Part shown: one piece after another, positions 36,576 through 47,000 of the stretch
Layout of the letters: the number at the start of each line of letters is the position of its first letter
Numbering within the stretch: the stretch's first letter is position 1
DNA from: Bin80 sp965209015
Lineage (GTDB): Bacteria > Bacteroidota > Rhodothermia > Rhodothermales > Bin80
Direction: 5' to 3'
Length of the DNA stretch: 64,000 nt
Assembly (NCBI GenBank): GCA_965209015.1
Contig: OZ242367.1
Span: forward strand, 2,356,001 to 2,420,000
Program-made: the position numbers and the translations under genes
The notes under the pieces: generated by a model
Database searches by the model: none
What the model was told of the DNA's origin: nothing
What the model saw: the letters and a program-made list of their open reading frames with translations, nothing else

Positions 36576-37730
36576 CTAACTCCATTGCACACATGCTTCA
36601 ATCCCTGTGCTGAGAATATAGGATTTTATCGTACGCTGACACTTTTCTTGATATATCTTTGCAACCGATTGAACTACCGCATGTGCATTCTCTTTGCGCA
36701 CCAGATTGATTGAACAACCACCAAAACCTCCTCCCATCATCCTAGCTCCCAAAACTCCTGGTAGTGACTCGGCATGCGACACGATCAGATCCAACTCCTC
36801 ACAACTGACCTCATAATTATCTCTTAGACTAAGATGTGACTCGCTCAGCAATCTCCCCAAGCGCGTCCAATCTGAATCGGTGATAGCACTGCGAGCTCTT
36901 CGCACTCGATCGTTTTCGTAAATGACATGCCTTAATCGTCGTTGCAAGGAGGATTCTTTAAGATATCTAATGTGGTGGGGCTGTATATGACGGAGAGACG
37001 TAATATTTGGATCCGTAGCATGTAGATGATCTAATACTGTCTGACATTCAGTATATCGTTCGTTGTACTTAGAGTTCGAAAGTTTTCTTTTAACTTGACT
37101 GTCAATGACAACGAACTGCACATCTTCATTCTGGAGTGGTACATGTTCCCATTGTAGCGTCTGGCAATCCAAGTAGAGTGCATGGTCCGAACGTCCGACC
37201 CGTGAAACAATCTGATCCATGATTCCGCATTTCACATTTACATATTGATGCTCTACGATCTGAGCGATCTGAGCGAGGTGAAGCGGATGGATTGGCTTGC
37301 CCCGAAGTTTTTCCAGTACCAGTCCGGTAGCTATTTCTAATGCCGCAGAAGAGCTTAATCCCGCTCCTTGGGGGATGTCTCCCATGATCAGCATCTCAAC
37401 AGGAGCTGGAGGAGGAAGTTCTTTCATCATGCCTACGATATAAGATGCCCAGTGAATAGGTGGTACATCCGGCCACTCTCCTTGATGGAATGAAAGTTCC
37501 TCTTGAAAATTTTCGGATCGAAGATGATTGAATGCAGTCGAACTCAATCGTGCAACAACGTAAATTGCTTGATCCAAGATCGTTGGAAGTACGAGGCCGT
37601 CATTATAATCTGTATGCTCTCCAATTAAGTTAATTCTTCCTGGTGCTCGTGCAACGAGCAACCGACCTTCGCCTCCGCGCCACTTATAGAATGCCTCTTT
37701 TGCCACCTCTTCCCGATTGGATGTATACAT
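36576..37730 (-). CDS. galK: Galactokinase
   Basis: GHMP-family kinase that phosphorylates galactose at C1 in the Leloir pathway. The 384-residue protein (ATG at 37730; a TTG at 37772 is less likely) contains the galactokinase signature GRINLIGEHTDYNDGLVLP, the ATP-binding loop GDIPQGAGLSSSAALEIATG, CGIMDQIVSRVG with the catalytic Asp, and the C-terminal GARMMGGGFGGCSINLV motif. All signatures are intact. No galT or galE is adjacent; instead the aldolase and the triple-fusion genes follow on the same strand, so it may supply a broader sugar or amino-sugar route. Confidence 0.93.
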   Translation of the reverse strand: MYTSNREEVAKEAFYKWRGGEGRLLVARAPGRINLIGEHTDYNDGLVLPTILDQAIYVVARLSSTAFNHLRSENFQEELSFHQGEWPDVPPIHWASYIVGMMKELPPPAPVEMLIMGDIPQGAGLSSSAALEIATGLVLEKLRGKPIHPLHLAQIAQIVEHQYVNVKCGIMDQIVSRVGRSDHALYLDCQTLQWEHVPLQNEDVQFVVIDSQVKRKLSNSKYNERYTECQTVLDHLHATDPNITSLRHIQPHHIRYLKESSLQRRLRHVIYENDRVRRARSAITDSDWTRLGRLLSESHLSLRDNYEVSCEELDLIVSHAESLPGVLGARMMGGGFGGCSINLVRKENAHAVVQSVAKIYQEKCQRTIKSYILSTGIEACVQWS

Positions 37731-38233
37731 GATGTGTTCTCCAGTAATCCAACAATGTATTGCACACGGCAAGTCTCGGTTCTACTCACCTTCACGAACC
37801 TTAGCAGGCATTGCCATAAACTCACAGAACCTGCTTAATGCATTACCTTACCAGAAGATGTCCTGTTTCCACGCAACTGTGCCGGAAACGCGAACCTGAC
37901 CCTCACCAAGAACATTTCGGAGATTCATGGTGGATAAACCCTCTTGACTACCTTGGTAGCGTTTTAATTTTATCGACGTTACATCCACCCTACCCCACTC
38001 CTCTCCATTTCTTTTCACATATCGTTCGGAGCATCAGGGTTGATTGCCTTGCCACAAAACTTAACAAGATATTTGTCAATTTTTTTCTCATAATTCACAA
38101 AATAATACAGACCATCCGGTCGCAGCACCGTTAACCACCGATTCCTGCCGAGTGTCATCGTGATTACTTTACACTGTGTGCGGAGAGTCTAATTATTTAG
38201 GTGATAAATGTTTTTTGATTACAACTTTATAGT
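37731..38233. other. Divergent gap between galK and the GcvT-fold gene
   Basis: 503 bp between divergent genes, so promoters for both must be here. The stretch nearest the plus-strand gene (38040-38233) is AT-rich with T tracts. I found no exact match to the TTTG-N19-TAnnTTTG promoter pattern, no riboswitch-like fold and no gene. Confidence 0.5.
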
Positions 38234-39424
38234 ATGCTTCCTTCCCCATTTTATTCGAGGCAGTTACCTCTTTGTAAGAGCATGGATTGGACACGATGGT
38301 CAGAATATTATGCCCCCCAGTCCTATGAACTCAACCTCGAAATTGAATATCACGCCATCCGTACCGCTGCTGGCCTGATTGATATCTCTCCACTGTTCAA
38401 AATTTTGATCTCTGGCCCCGACAGTCTGGCACTCCTGAATCAGATCGTTACTCGTAACCTTTTAGGGCTTAAAGAATATCGCCTTGCGTATGTCTTATGG
38501 TGTGATCCTAATGGTTTTGTTCTCGGAGATGGAACGATCATGAGACAGGGACCTGACACCTATTTTCTGACTTGTAAAGAGCCGACGTACGAGTGGATCA
38601 CAACGCATGGGGAGCACATGAATGTCAGGATTACAGACAAGACCAAGACGATCGCTGGTTTATCTCTCCAAGGACCAGCATCTGCAAAGATACTTTCTCG
38701 GGCCGGCATTGATACAATCTCTAATCTTAAATACTTTGGAGCCACATCAACCAATATGAGTGGTTCAGAAATCTGGCTCTCTCGAAGTGGGTTTACTGGG
38801 GATTTGGGCTATGAGATATGGTCTTCCAGTGATCAGTCTCTGAATATTTGGGATACGCTCATGGAGGCAGGATCTGCCTTTTCTATCCAGGCTGCAGGGC
38901 TTAAAGCCATGGATATTTGCCGGATTGAGGCAGGTCTCTTGTGTCAGGGGATTGACTTTCACAGTGCATCCCTGATGGAAGCCTGTGAACAGAAATCTAC
39001 GCCTTATGATCTTGGACTCGGATGGTTAGTTCATCTTGATCATGGCCCCTTTATTGGCCAAACGGCATTGCAGCAAATTAAGCGCCCCAGATATACACAG
39101 GTTGGCCTAGAGATTGACTGGCCTCAAACCAAACGTCTCTATGAATCAGAGAGGCTTTCATCCTCCCTACCTGCGGAGGCATGGCCTATGTCTCTACCGC
39201 TCTACCAAGACACAACTCGCCAACATCAGGTCGGCTTTGCTCCGAGTGGATCATGGTCTCCCTTACTGAAAAAGTATATTGCACTCGCATCAATCGAATC
39301 TTCCTATACCTCCGAGATTGTTCAAATTGAACTCCCCGTAGGTCATTCGCGCCACTGTGTTGATGCGAAGATTGTGGCACCACGTTTTTATGACCCTTTA
39401 CACAAACGAGCACCGGTGGAGTAA
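38234..39424 (+). CDS. GcvT-fold folate-dependent aminomethyltransferase family protein
   Basis: A 396-residue member of the glycine-cleavage T-protein superfamily, distant from true GcvT. The N-terminal LPSPFYSRQLPLCKSMDW matches the subgroup start, so the ATG at 38234 is preferred over a later Met. Then come AAGLIDISPLFKILISGPDS, GLSLQGPASAKIL, SGFTGDLGYEIWS (a family hallmark), and LKAMDICRIEAGLLCQGIDF. The C-terminal barrel domain contains FIGQTALQQI. Members bind tetrahydrofolate and handle one-carbon units from glycine, sarcosine or dimethylglycine type substrates. No gcvH or gcvP is nearby, so a stand-alone demethylase or transferase role is likely; substrate unknown. Confidence 0.85.
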   Translation: MLPSPFYSRQLPLCKSMDWTRWSEYYAPQSYELNLEIEYHAIRTAAGLIDISPLFKILISGPDSLALLNQIVTRNLLGLKEYRLAYVLWCDPNGFVLGDGTIMRQGPDTYFLTCKEPTYEWITTHGEHMNVRITDKTKTIAGLSLQGPASAKILSRAGIDTISNLKYFGATSTNMSGSEIWLSRSGFTGDLGYEIWSSSDQSLNIWDTLMEAGSAFSIQAAGLKAMDICRIEAGLLCQGIDFHSASLMEACEQKSTPYDLGLGWLVHLDHGPFIGQTALQQIKRPRYTQVGLEIDWPQTKRLYESERLSSSLPAEAWPMSLPLYQDTTRQHQVGFAPSGSWSPLLKKYIALASIESSYTSEIVQIELPVGHSRHCVDAKIVAPRFYDPLHKRAPVE

Positions 39425-39863
39425 CCATTTTGGAATGCGAAATGAATGGAAATAATTCATGGCGCCTAGCACAACACCCTACTTAACCTTCATGATCGTA
39501 GTTGAACACCTTCAACCGTAAGGATTACTGAGAAAATCCCCGTTTCTGGGATGACTCTACGGCTTGAATTCTCCTCGGCTAAGCATGTATCGTTCAATTT
39601 AGGGTAAAAGCACAAGTATGTATTCTCTTGGCATGGTATGAACCAATACCTATTGCTACGTTCATCCAAAAAGTTGTAACCTTGATTGCAAGCTTTCGGA
39701 CACTATGAGCTCGCATAGATAACCACCGGAGGGATACCGGTCCAAGACATTGCGAATTGTGATTCTGAATTGTCAATTCTGTCTGTTGAAAGTGGCTTTC
39801 AAGCCTGCCTTTCGGAAACCCTCTGCCTTAGTTTTCGTAAAGGAATTAGCCTTCGCATGATTC
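39425..39863. other. 439 bp gap before the HtrA-type protease gene
   Basis: No gene, RNA or IS remnant recognised on either strand. The promoter of the htrA-type operon is expected here, but I found no consensus match that I would defend. Confidence 0.5.
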
Positions 39864-41018
39864 ATGAAACGTACCCTCAGCTTATTAACTATTGTTCTGA
39901 GTGTCCTTCTTCTTGGGTGTCAGCAAAGTGCACAATCGCAAGAAAAACTGACCTCTTTGGAGGCTCTGGACTCAGTACAAGACTCCATTACACTGAGTCG
40001 TCAGACTGCAATTACGCGGGCAGTGGAATTTGCTACCCCCGCAATTGTAAGCGTCAACGTCATTGAGGTACAACGGCAACGTGTACTTTACCGTGACCCC
40101 TTTGAAAGCTTTCTTCAAGACCCTTTCTTTGGTCAGTTTTTTTCCGAACGACAGTTTATTGAGCGACGCGTTCAGAACTTAGGAAGTGGTTTTGTCATTT
40201 CGCCCGATGGATATATCGTAACAAATCAACATGTGGCTGGAAACGCAACCAGGGTAACAGTATCTCTCACAGATGGGCAGACTCTGGATGCGGAGTTGAT
40301 CGGAGCAGATAAGGCCACAGACTTGGCTCTTCTCAAAATTTCTCCAGAAGAACCCCTAGATTATTTGCGCTTCTCTGACTCTCCAGAACCAATTGTCGGA
40401 GAATGGGCAATTGCTCTTGGAAATCCGTTTGGGCTTTTTGAAGCAGCGGCACCGAGCGTGACCGTAGGGGTAGTCAGTGCAGCTGAGAGAGACCTTGGCA
40501 GTCAAGATGGACGAATTTACCATGATATGATTCAGACAGATGCAGCAATCAATCGTGGGAACTCGGGTGGACCACTGATCAATGCGTTAGGCGAGGTGAT
40601 TGGGGTCAATGCTGCCATCTACAGTGAGAGCGGCGGATCCGTTGGTTTGGGATTTGCAGTTCCAGCTACAAAAGCTCAGCGAATCATCAATGAATTGCGG
40701 GATACCGGAAAAGTTGACCGCTCCTACTACACAGGAATCAGTTTTGTAGCAGTTACCGAACGAATTGCTGATGCTTTGGAGCTTGAAGATACGCGGGGAA
40801 TTTTGATTGCTAATGTAGATTCGGAGTCTCCTGCCGAAGAGGCCGGACTTCTTCCGTACGATCTCATTGTCGCGCTTGAGAATGAGCTGATCTCTAACCA
40901 AGACGATTATGTGGCCCGAATATTTGATTTTAGGCCCGGAGATATCGTTACATATCATGTGTTGCGGAATAACCGCAAAGTACAGTTGAGTTTGCAAATT
41001 GGACGACTAGAAGGTTGA
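39864..41018 (+). CDS. HtrA/Deg-type serine protease, predicted lipoprotein
   Basis: Envelope quality-control protease of the trypsin-like DegS/DegQ kind, 384 residues. A lipoprotein signal ends LLLGC (Cys about 19). The protease domain shows the full triad: His123 in TNQHVAGN, Asp153 in ATDLALLKI and Ser234 in NRGNSGGPL. One PDZ domain follows (about 285-384; RGILIANVDSESPAEEAGLL, then DLIVALENELI), so it is DegS-like in layout. The sequence before the protease domain (FESFLQDPFFGQFF) is the usual Deg linker. The TGA stop overlaps the TTG start of the next gene (TTGA), so the two are translationally coupled. Confidence 0.92.
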   Translation: MKRTLSLLTIVLSVLLLGCQQSAQSQEKLTSLEALDSVQDSITLSRQTAITRAVEFATPAIVSVNVIEVQRQRVLYRDPFESFLQDPFFGQFFSERQFIERRVQNLGSGFVISPDGYIVTNQHVAGNATRVTVSLTDGQTLDAELIGADKATDLALLKISPEEPLDYLRFSDSPEPIVGEWAIALGNPFGLFEAAAPSVTVGVVSAAERDLGSQDGRIYHDMIQTDAAINRGNSGGPLINALGEVIGVNAAIYSESGGSVGLGFAVPATKAQRIINELRDTGKVDRSYYTGISFVAVTERIADALELEDTRGILIANVDSESPAEEAGLLPYDLIVALENELISNQDDYVARIFDFRPGDIVTYHVLRNNRKVQLSLQIGRLEG

Positions 41019-42055
41019 AGAATACGATTAAGATCCGATCTAACTGTCTAATTCTTGTCCTTTGCACCCTATTCACTGGTTGCCTCCCTTCGTCATGTCG
41101 GCGGATCGAATCACAGGCGATTTCCGCCGCCGACTCTTTGTCTAGGTCCATTGCGGCAAAGATTCCACCCGATACTCTAAATCTTCCAGAGGTGATTCAG
41201 GGGTTTGATTTTGGTTATCCCCGGACGGTTCTCTTTGGCGAGGATGAGCGTATCTATGTGAGTGATACGCAGAATGGAAATATCTATGTCTTGACTCTGG
41301 ATGGGACCTTGGACGCATCCTTTTCGTTACCGCACACAGAGATCCCCTATCTCGCAGGCTGGCGACATGACTCGCTAGTTGTCTTTGATCCTGAACGTCA
41401 CCGATTTAATTTTGTGGTTGACCGAATGAGCGTAGACTCCATCGCAATCGCGAACATCCCTCCAAATTCATTACAGTACGCACTTGCAAACGATGCTGGA
41501 TTATTTCTCAAAGCCGTCACCCGCGACTCAACACACTTCATATGGGAGCTCAACCGGTCTGGTGAGCTTCTTCACGAATCCATACTGTATGGCTCCTCTT
41601 GGGAGCACGCAGGACTGTTGCGCAGCGTTGAGGATCAACTTGTGAGCCTTAGTGGATTCTATCCCCGGGCCCTCACCTGGCCCGAAAAGTTGTCTGATGA
41701 TCCAGATACATTGCAATGGTGGGGCTTTGATTCACCGATGTTGCGGCGTACATACGCATTTGGACAGGGACAGGGACGAGGGGCGCCTCTCCTAACCAGT
41801 TCTGCAACATTGGAAGGTGACTACTGGTTCGTACTCAATCAGCGTGCCGGCTGGCTTCGCATTGACATCTATAATACCTCTGGGATGCTACAATACATCC
41901 TGACTGAAGCCAACCCCGAATATATCAAAAACTTTTATCCGATTGATCTTGCCGCAAATCTCAGTCAAGATGGAACCTATCAATTAGTCGTTATACTTGT
42001 TGCACCGGACCCTTCCGTCCGTATTTACACATGGACTCCCCCTAAACCAACATAG
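41015..42055 (+). CDS. Predicted beta-propeller lipoprotein of unknown function
   Basis: A 346-residue protein starting at TTG 41015, the only start that gives a proper signal (MKNTIKIRSNCLILVLCTL, lipobox ending FTGC). The rest is predominantly beta strand with propeller-like blades: RTVLFGEDERIYVSDTQNG, NIYVLTLDGTLDASF, AGWRHDSLVVFDPERHRF, and later YDIYNTSG-like strands. This resembles NHL/6-bladed propeller proteins (6-bladed beta-propeller lipoproteins of FCB bacteria) but the motifs are weak. It overlaps the protease gene by 4 bp and is 4 bp before the AAA+ gene; an accessory role to the protease is possible. Confidence 0.75.
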   Translation: MKNTIKIRSNCLILVLCTLFTGCLPSSCRRIESQAISAADSLSRSIAAKIPPDTLNLPEVIQGFDFGYPRTVLFGEDERIYVSDTQNGNIYVLTLDGTLDASFSLPHTEIPYLAGWRHDSLVVFDPERHRFNFVVDRMSVDSIAIANIPPNSLQYALANDAGLFLKAVTRDSTHFIWELNRSGELLHESILYGSSWEHAGLLRSVEDQLVSLSGFYPRALTWPEKLSDDPDTLQWWGFDSPMLRRTYAFGQGQGRGAPLLTSSATLEGDYWFVLNQRAGWLRIDIYNTSGMLQYILTEANPEYIKNFYPIDLAANLSQDGTYQLVVILVAPDPSVRIYTWTPPKPT

Positions 42056-42059
42056 AATC

Positions 42060-43553
42060 GTGAGACTCTCATATAAGCATATCAAAACTCTTGGGGACCT
42101 ACGAGGATCCTCTTATGTAGTAGATTCAGTGAAGGATGAGCTACGTCGAAATTTACTGGATCGTCTCCAGAATGGACGCGAAATATTCCCTGGCATTCTT
42201 GGCTATGATCAGAGTGTCCTTCCACAGATTCAGAATGCAATTTTGAGTCGACATGATCTTCTTCTTCTCGGATTGCGCGGACAGGCGAAAAGCCGGATCC
42301 TTCGGTTGATTCCTCTTCTTCTTGACGAATACGTTCCCGTTGTCGCTGGTAGTGAGTTGAATGATAACCCTTATGCACCCTTATCTAAGTTTGCACGAGA
42401 TCTGGTGGCGGAATGCGGTGAGGATACTCCGATTGCATGGCTTCATCGCAGTGAACGTTATGGAGAAAAGCTAGCAACACCTGACACATCCATTGCCGAT
42501 CTGATTGGGGACATTGATCCCATCAAGGCCGCGCATAAACGGCTGACCTATGCAGATGAAGAAGTCATCCACTTTGGTATTATTCCACGTACGAATCGTG
42601 GCATCTTTGCAATCAACGAACTTCCTGATCTACAGGCTCGGATTCAGGTGGGGCTATTGAATATTATGGAGGAGCAGGACATTCAAATTCGAGGATTTAA
42701 TGTACGCTTCCCTCTGGACTTAATGATGGTATTCAGTGCAAATCCTGAAGACTATACAAATCGCGGGAACATTATTACTCCGCTGAAGGACCGCATTGAT
42801 TGTCAGGTGCTGACCCACTATCCCCGAGAGATCCGTACCGCAATGGCAATCACAAATCAGGAGGCATGGCAAAAGCGCGGCGGCGTTCAGGTTATAGTCC
42901 CTGAATTCATTCGTAAGGTAATTGAAGTCGCGGCATTTGAGGCGCGAGATAGTGAATATGTTGATCAAAAATCCGGTGTATCCGCACGGATGACTCGTTC
43001 TGCACTTGAGGCAACGATTGCAAATGCGGAACGCAGGGCAGCTCTTCACGGACAGGGGAGCGTGTGCGTAAGAGTCAGTGATCTCTATTATGTTGAATCC
43101 GCAGTGACCGGGAAGCTTGAACTAGTTTATGAGGGAGAGCAGGAAGGTCCACAAAAAGTAGCCCGCTTATTGATTGGACGGGCGATCCGAAAGGTGTTTA
43201 CCGATTATTTTCCAGATCCGAATCAAAAAGGGAAAGAGCGTGAAGCTTATAACAAGATCTTAGACTGGTTTGCCAGGGGAAATACTCTCTCACTTGATCC
43301 TGAACTTCCAGATAAGGAATATAAAAAACTCTTTCGCTCAGTGTCTGGATTAGACGAATTGATCAGACGTCAGTTCTCTGCTGAACCAAAGCAGTCAATT
43401 GCTACAAAAGAACGCTGGATTTTCAGGGAGTTTGTGTTGGAAGGTCTGCATCAGTCCTCTATGCTTGGCAAAGAACAACAAACCTATTCCGATATGATGG
43501 GAAGCATGTTGGGATCTATTGAACCCGATGAGGAAGAACAAGGTTTTGAATAA
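42060..43553 (+). CDS. MoxR/Mg-chelatase-subunit-I-like AAA+ ATPase
   Basis: A 497-residue ATPase from the GTG at 42060, 4 bp after the preceding stop; a longer frame to 41997 lies inside that gene. The Walker A region reads LLGLRGQAKSR, the GxRGQAK(S/T) form characteristic of this subgroup in place of the classical GxxGxGK. FAINELPDLQARIQVGLLNIMEE is the Walker B/ChlI-type segment, and MMVFSANPEDYTNRG carries sensor 1. The C-terminal lid includes SARMTRSALEATIANAERRA. Members usually act as chaperones with a VWA-domain partner; no VWA gene is present here, so it may be encoded elsewhere. Its link to the HtrA-type protease and lipoprotein is by tight spacing. Confidence 0.85.
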   Translation: MRLSYKHIKTLGDLRGSSYVVDSVKDELRRNLLDRLQNGREIFPGILGYDQSVLPQIQNAILSRHDLLLLGLRGQAKSRILRLIPLLLDEYVPVVAGSELNDNPYAPLSKFARDLVAECGEDTPIAWLHRSERYGEKLATPDTSIADLIGDIDPIKAAHKRLTYADEEVIHFGIIPRTNRGIFAINELPDLQARIQVGLLNIMEEQDIQIRGFNVRFPLDLMMVFSANPEDYTNRGNIITPLKDRIDCQVLTHYPREIRTAMAITNQEAWQKRGGVQVIVPEFIRKVIEVAAFEARDSEYVDQKSGVSARMTRSALEATIANAERRAALHGQGSVCVRVSDLYYVESAVTGKLELVYEGEQEGPQKVARLLIGRAIRKVFTDYFPDPNQKGKEREAYNKILDWFARGNTLSLDPELPDKEYKKLFRSVSGLDELIRRQFSAEPKQSIATKERWIFREFVLEGLHQSSMLGKEQQTYSDMMGSMLGSIEPDEEEQGFE

Positions 43554-44095
43554 AATTAGGTCTCGTGAATAGAGGACATCTGGGTATCTATCGAAAATGG
43601 GAATGTGTCCTCAATAGGGGAATATCTATGGTTGAGATCCCCGGTACGAAGTAACACTACAATCCATGGAACCGTAGGTGGAAATTAATGGTAGATATGG
43701 AATTGAAATTCCAAATGCAAACCACCGTAGGAATGATAGATACCAGAGCCGAGCGGATACGCTTATCTAAGGTTGACATGACCTGTGCGTGAAACGGGAA
43801 CTGCAACTCTCCCCAGTTGACATGTTTACGAAGTCATCTATGTGAACGAAACCCCTTACTCATACGGCATCAGCACATATACGGACTTGAAATGGCAATC
43901 CAGACAACATCACTTGTCCGTATACAATTCCCATTGGAGACCAACAAGATTGAGATAGTACGCAGCTTTATCCTTGGGTAACTGTCTGATATTTAATCAA
44001 AAATCACATTCTCAAATGCCATTTGGTCGTATTCAGTTCATTTTTGTTTCCCTCCGTTTGAGAATATATCCTACTGCCATGAAGTCCATAGAATC
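43554..44095. other. 542 bp gap upstream of the giant surface-protein gene
   Basis: No gene recognised. The octamer ACCGTAGG occurs twice, at about 43670 and 43725, flanking an inverted repeat GGAATTGAAATTCC near 43699-43712. The AT-rich stretch just upstream of 44096 should contain the promoter; T-rich TTTTTG and TTTGAG elements are present but no exact TAnnTTTG box at the right distance. Confidence 0.4.
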
Positions 44096-47000
44096 ATGTG
44101 GAGACTGACCTCTTCATCTCTGGGGATGATCCTCAGTAGTATTCTAGTTTTGTTTGTGACGGAAGTCTTCGCACAGGATATTGTCAATATTTGTGATCGA
44201 ACCCCAGAAGTTAAAGCAGACATTCTTATACAGATTGATCATCCCAACCCCGACTTTGGATGTGAAGATGTGACCTCGGATCAGTTGTCACGTATTACAT
44301 TTATGTATGTTGTTTTTCAGGGCATTAGTTCACTGCAATCTCATGATTTTGCAGGTCTCTCTGGCCTACGAACCCTCCGATTAAACCATAATGATCTCAC
44401 CTCTCTTCCGTCTGGACTTTTTGACGATCTTGAAAGCTTGAAGTACTTGTATCTTGAACATAATGCGCTCACTGTGCTGCCAGAGGATCTCTTTAAGGGT
44501 ACCCCCAATTTGGACTACTTGGAACTAACAAGAAATCGTCTTGATGGCACTCTGCCCGCAGATCTTTTTCACGATCTTGAAAACTTGAGACATCTTGATC
44601 TGGCTTATAATTCCATTGATGCATTTCCAGAAGATCTTTTTGACGGCCTGCGCACCCTAAGCGATGGAATATTCTATGACAATGATCTCACCGCCATCCC
44701 TGCGGATCTCTTTGATGATGTTCCATACGGAGGACGCTTCAGTTTTGGTGAAAACCCCATTCCCTGCCTGCCTCCAAAGATTCTTAATAAGATTCAGGAT
44801 GGAGAGATTATTATTACAACAGGTCCTAGTACCCCTTGCGAGGATCCAAATCCAGAGGTGACCTTGCATCTTTCTGACAACCCGATTTCGGAGGATGGCG
44901 GGATGACGACGGTGACAGCACGCCTGAGCGAGATGTCCACCGAGGTGACCACGATCGTCATTTCGGTCTCGCCCGAGTCCCCCACGGATTACCGTTTGAG
45001 TACCAATGCCACGCTCACGATCGCGGCGGGAGAGACGGAGAGTACGGGGGAGGTGGTGATCCGTGCAGTGCAGAACGTTGTCTACTCAGGGGATCGGATG
45101 TTTCAGGTGGAAGGGGAGGCAACGAACCCCGATGGCGTGAATGGCCCGGAGAGTGTGCCGTTGACGATTACGGAGGATGAGATGGCACCGGCCCTCACGC
45201 TTGCGGCCGCGCCCAACCCGGTTGCTGAGGATCATGGCGCCACACAGATCACGGTGACCGCGTCATGGGATGTGGTGCGAGACCGTGCGACCGAGGTGGA
45301 CGTTGCGGTAGGGTCCGGCTCCGCGATGGTGGGAGAGGACTTTGAGGAGGTCAATTCCTTTTCCCTCACGATTCCCGCGAATGAGATGATGGGAACGGGG
45401 ATGTTTACGCTGGTTCCGATCCCGGACGATCTGAATGAATCCGACGAAACGATCCTGGTGACGGGGCGCACCGATCTGGGGGAGGCTACGCCAGCAGCAC
45501 TCACGCTCACCAATGCGGATCCGCCACCCCAGGTTACGCTGGCCCTGTCTCCTTCGTCGATCATGGAAAATTCTGATGTTCCCTCCATGGTGACAGCGCA
45601 GTTGAGCGCCCCCTCCAACGCCGTTACGACGATTGTTGTATCGGTAGCCCCGGATTCGCCTGGCGATTACACGCAACGTGGCACCATGCTGACGATTGCG
45701 GAGGGGGAGACCGAGAGTACGGGGGAGGTGCTGATCACAGCGATGGACAATAACGTGTACACGGGGAATAAGACGTTTCAGGTGCAAGGGGAGGCAACGA
45801 ATCTGCGGAGCGGCGCGAAGGATCCTGATGATGTGGAGCTGACGATTGAGGACGACGAACCCTTTCCAACGGCCACACTGGCGATCAATCCGAATGAGAT
45901 TCGGGAAGGAGAGGAAAGGGTGGTTACGGTCACGGGGAGGCTGGATGTTGCCTTCGGCGCAACCGAGGGTTCAGGACACATCCTTGCGAGGATGACCGTT
46001 TCTTCGGAGGATGGTACGGCATCTGTGGTGGAGGACCTAGAACGTACATCCATAATAACTTTGGCGTGGGAGGCGAATGAACTTGTAGAGGAGCAGACGT
46101 ATGCTTTTTTTGTGGCGAAGCAGGATGGGATAGATGAGCCTCCGGAGACGATTCGTCTCGTGGGAGCTGGCGCTTACGATGTTACGGATAAAGATTTTAC
46201 TGCCAGTCCGACCGAATTTACCATCGTGGATGCAGATGATCCTCCGGTGGTGACCTTGAATTTAACCGCGTCAGAGATCCAGGAGAACGGGGGCACTACG
46301 CGGCTCACGGCGAGTCAGACGCCTGCCTCCAGCGAACCGACCAGGATTGCGATCACGATGGTTCCTGATGCGCCGGCAACGGATGACGATTACATGCTGA
46401 CGTCCACAATGCTCACGATTCCCGTTGGATCCAGGATCAGTTCGGATGGGATCACGATCACGGCCGTGGACAATAAGGACTACGAGGGGGATAAGACGGT
46501 GACCGTGCGCGGGCGCCCCATGAATGAGTTGGGATTTACGGATCTCTCCCTCATTGGATTGGGTGATGTGGGGCTGACCATTCTTGATGATGATGAGCCG
46601 CCGCGGGTTGAGCTTGCGGTGAATCCCTCCGAGGTCAATGAAAATGGAGACATCCAACCGGTCACGGTGACCGCTGCGCTGAATGCGGTGCAGTCTACGG
46701 ACACGCAGCTTACGATCATGGTAGAGGCGGGAACGGCACAAGCAGGCACCGACTACACTGCCACGCCTTCGTCCTTTCCGTTGACGATTGCGGCAGGTTC
46801 GATGGAGGGAACCGGGATGTTTACGTTTGAGCCACTGCCCGATGATTTGCACGAGGGGCCGGAGATGGTTCAGGTGACGGGCACGGCAGGCGATCTGGAG
46901 GTAGATGCTGCGAGGCTCACGATTTTGGATGCGACGCCCATGCCGCAGGTGGAGTTGGACTTGATGCCTGGAGAGATTCCGGAAGAGGGTGGGATGACAA

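Noticed and set aside
38100..38233. Glycine riboswitch upstream of the GcvT-fold gene
   Set aside because: No conserved glycine-aptamer core is recognisable in this AT-rich leader.
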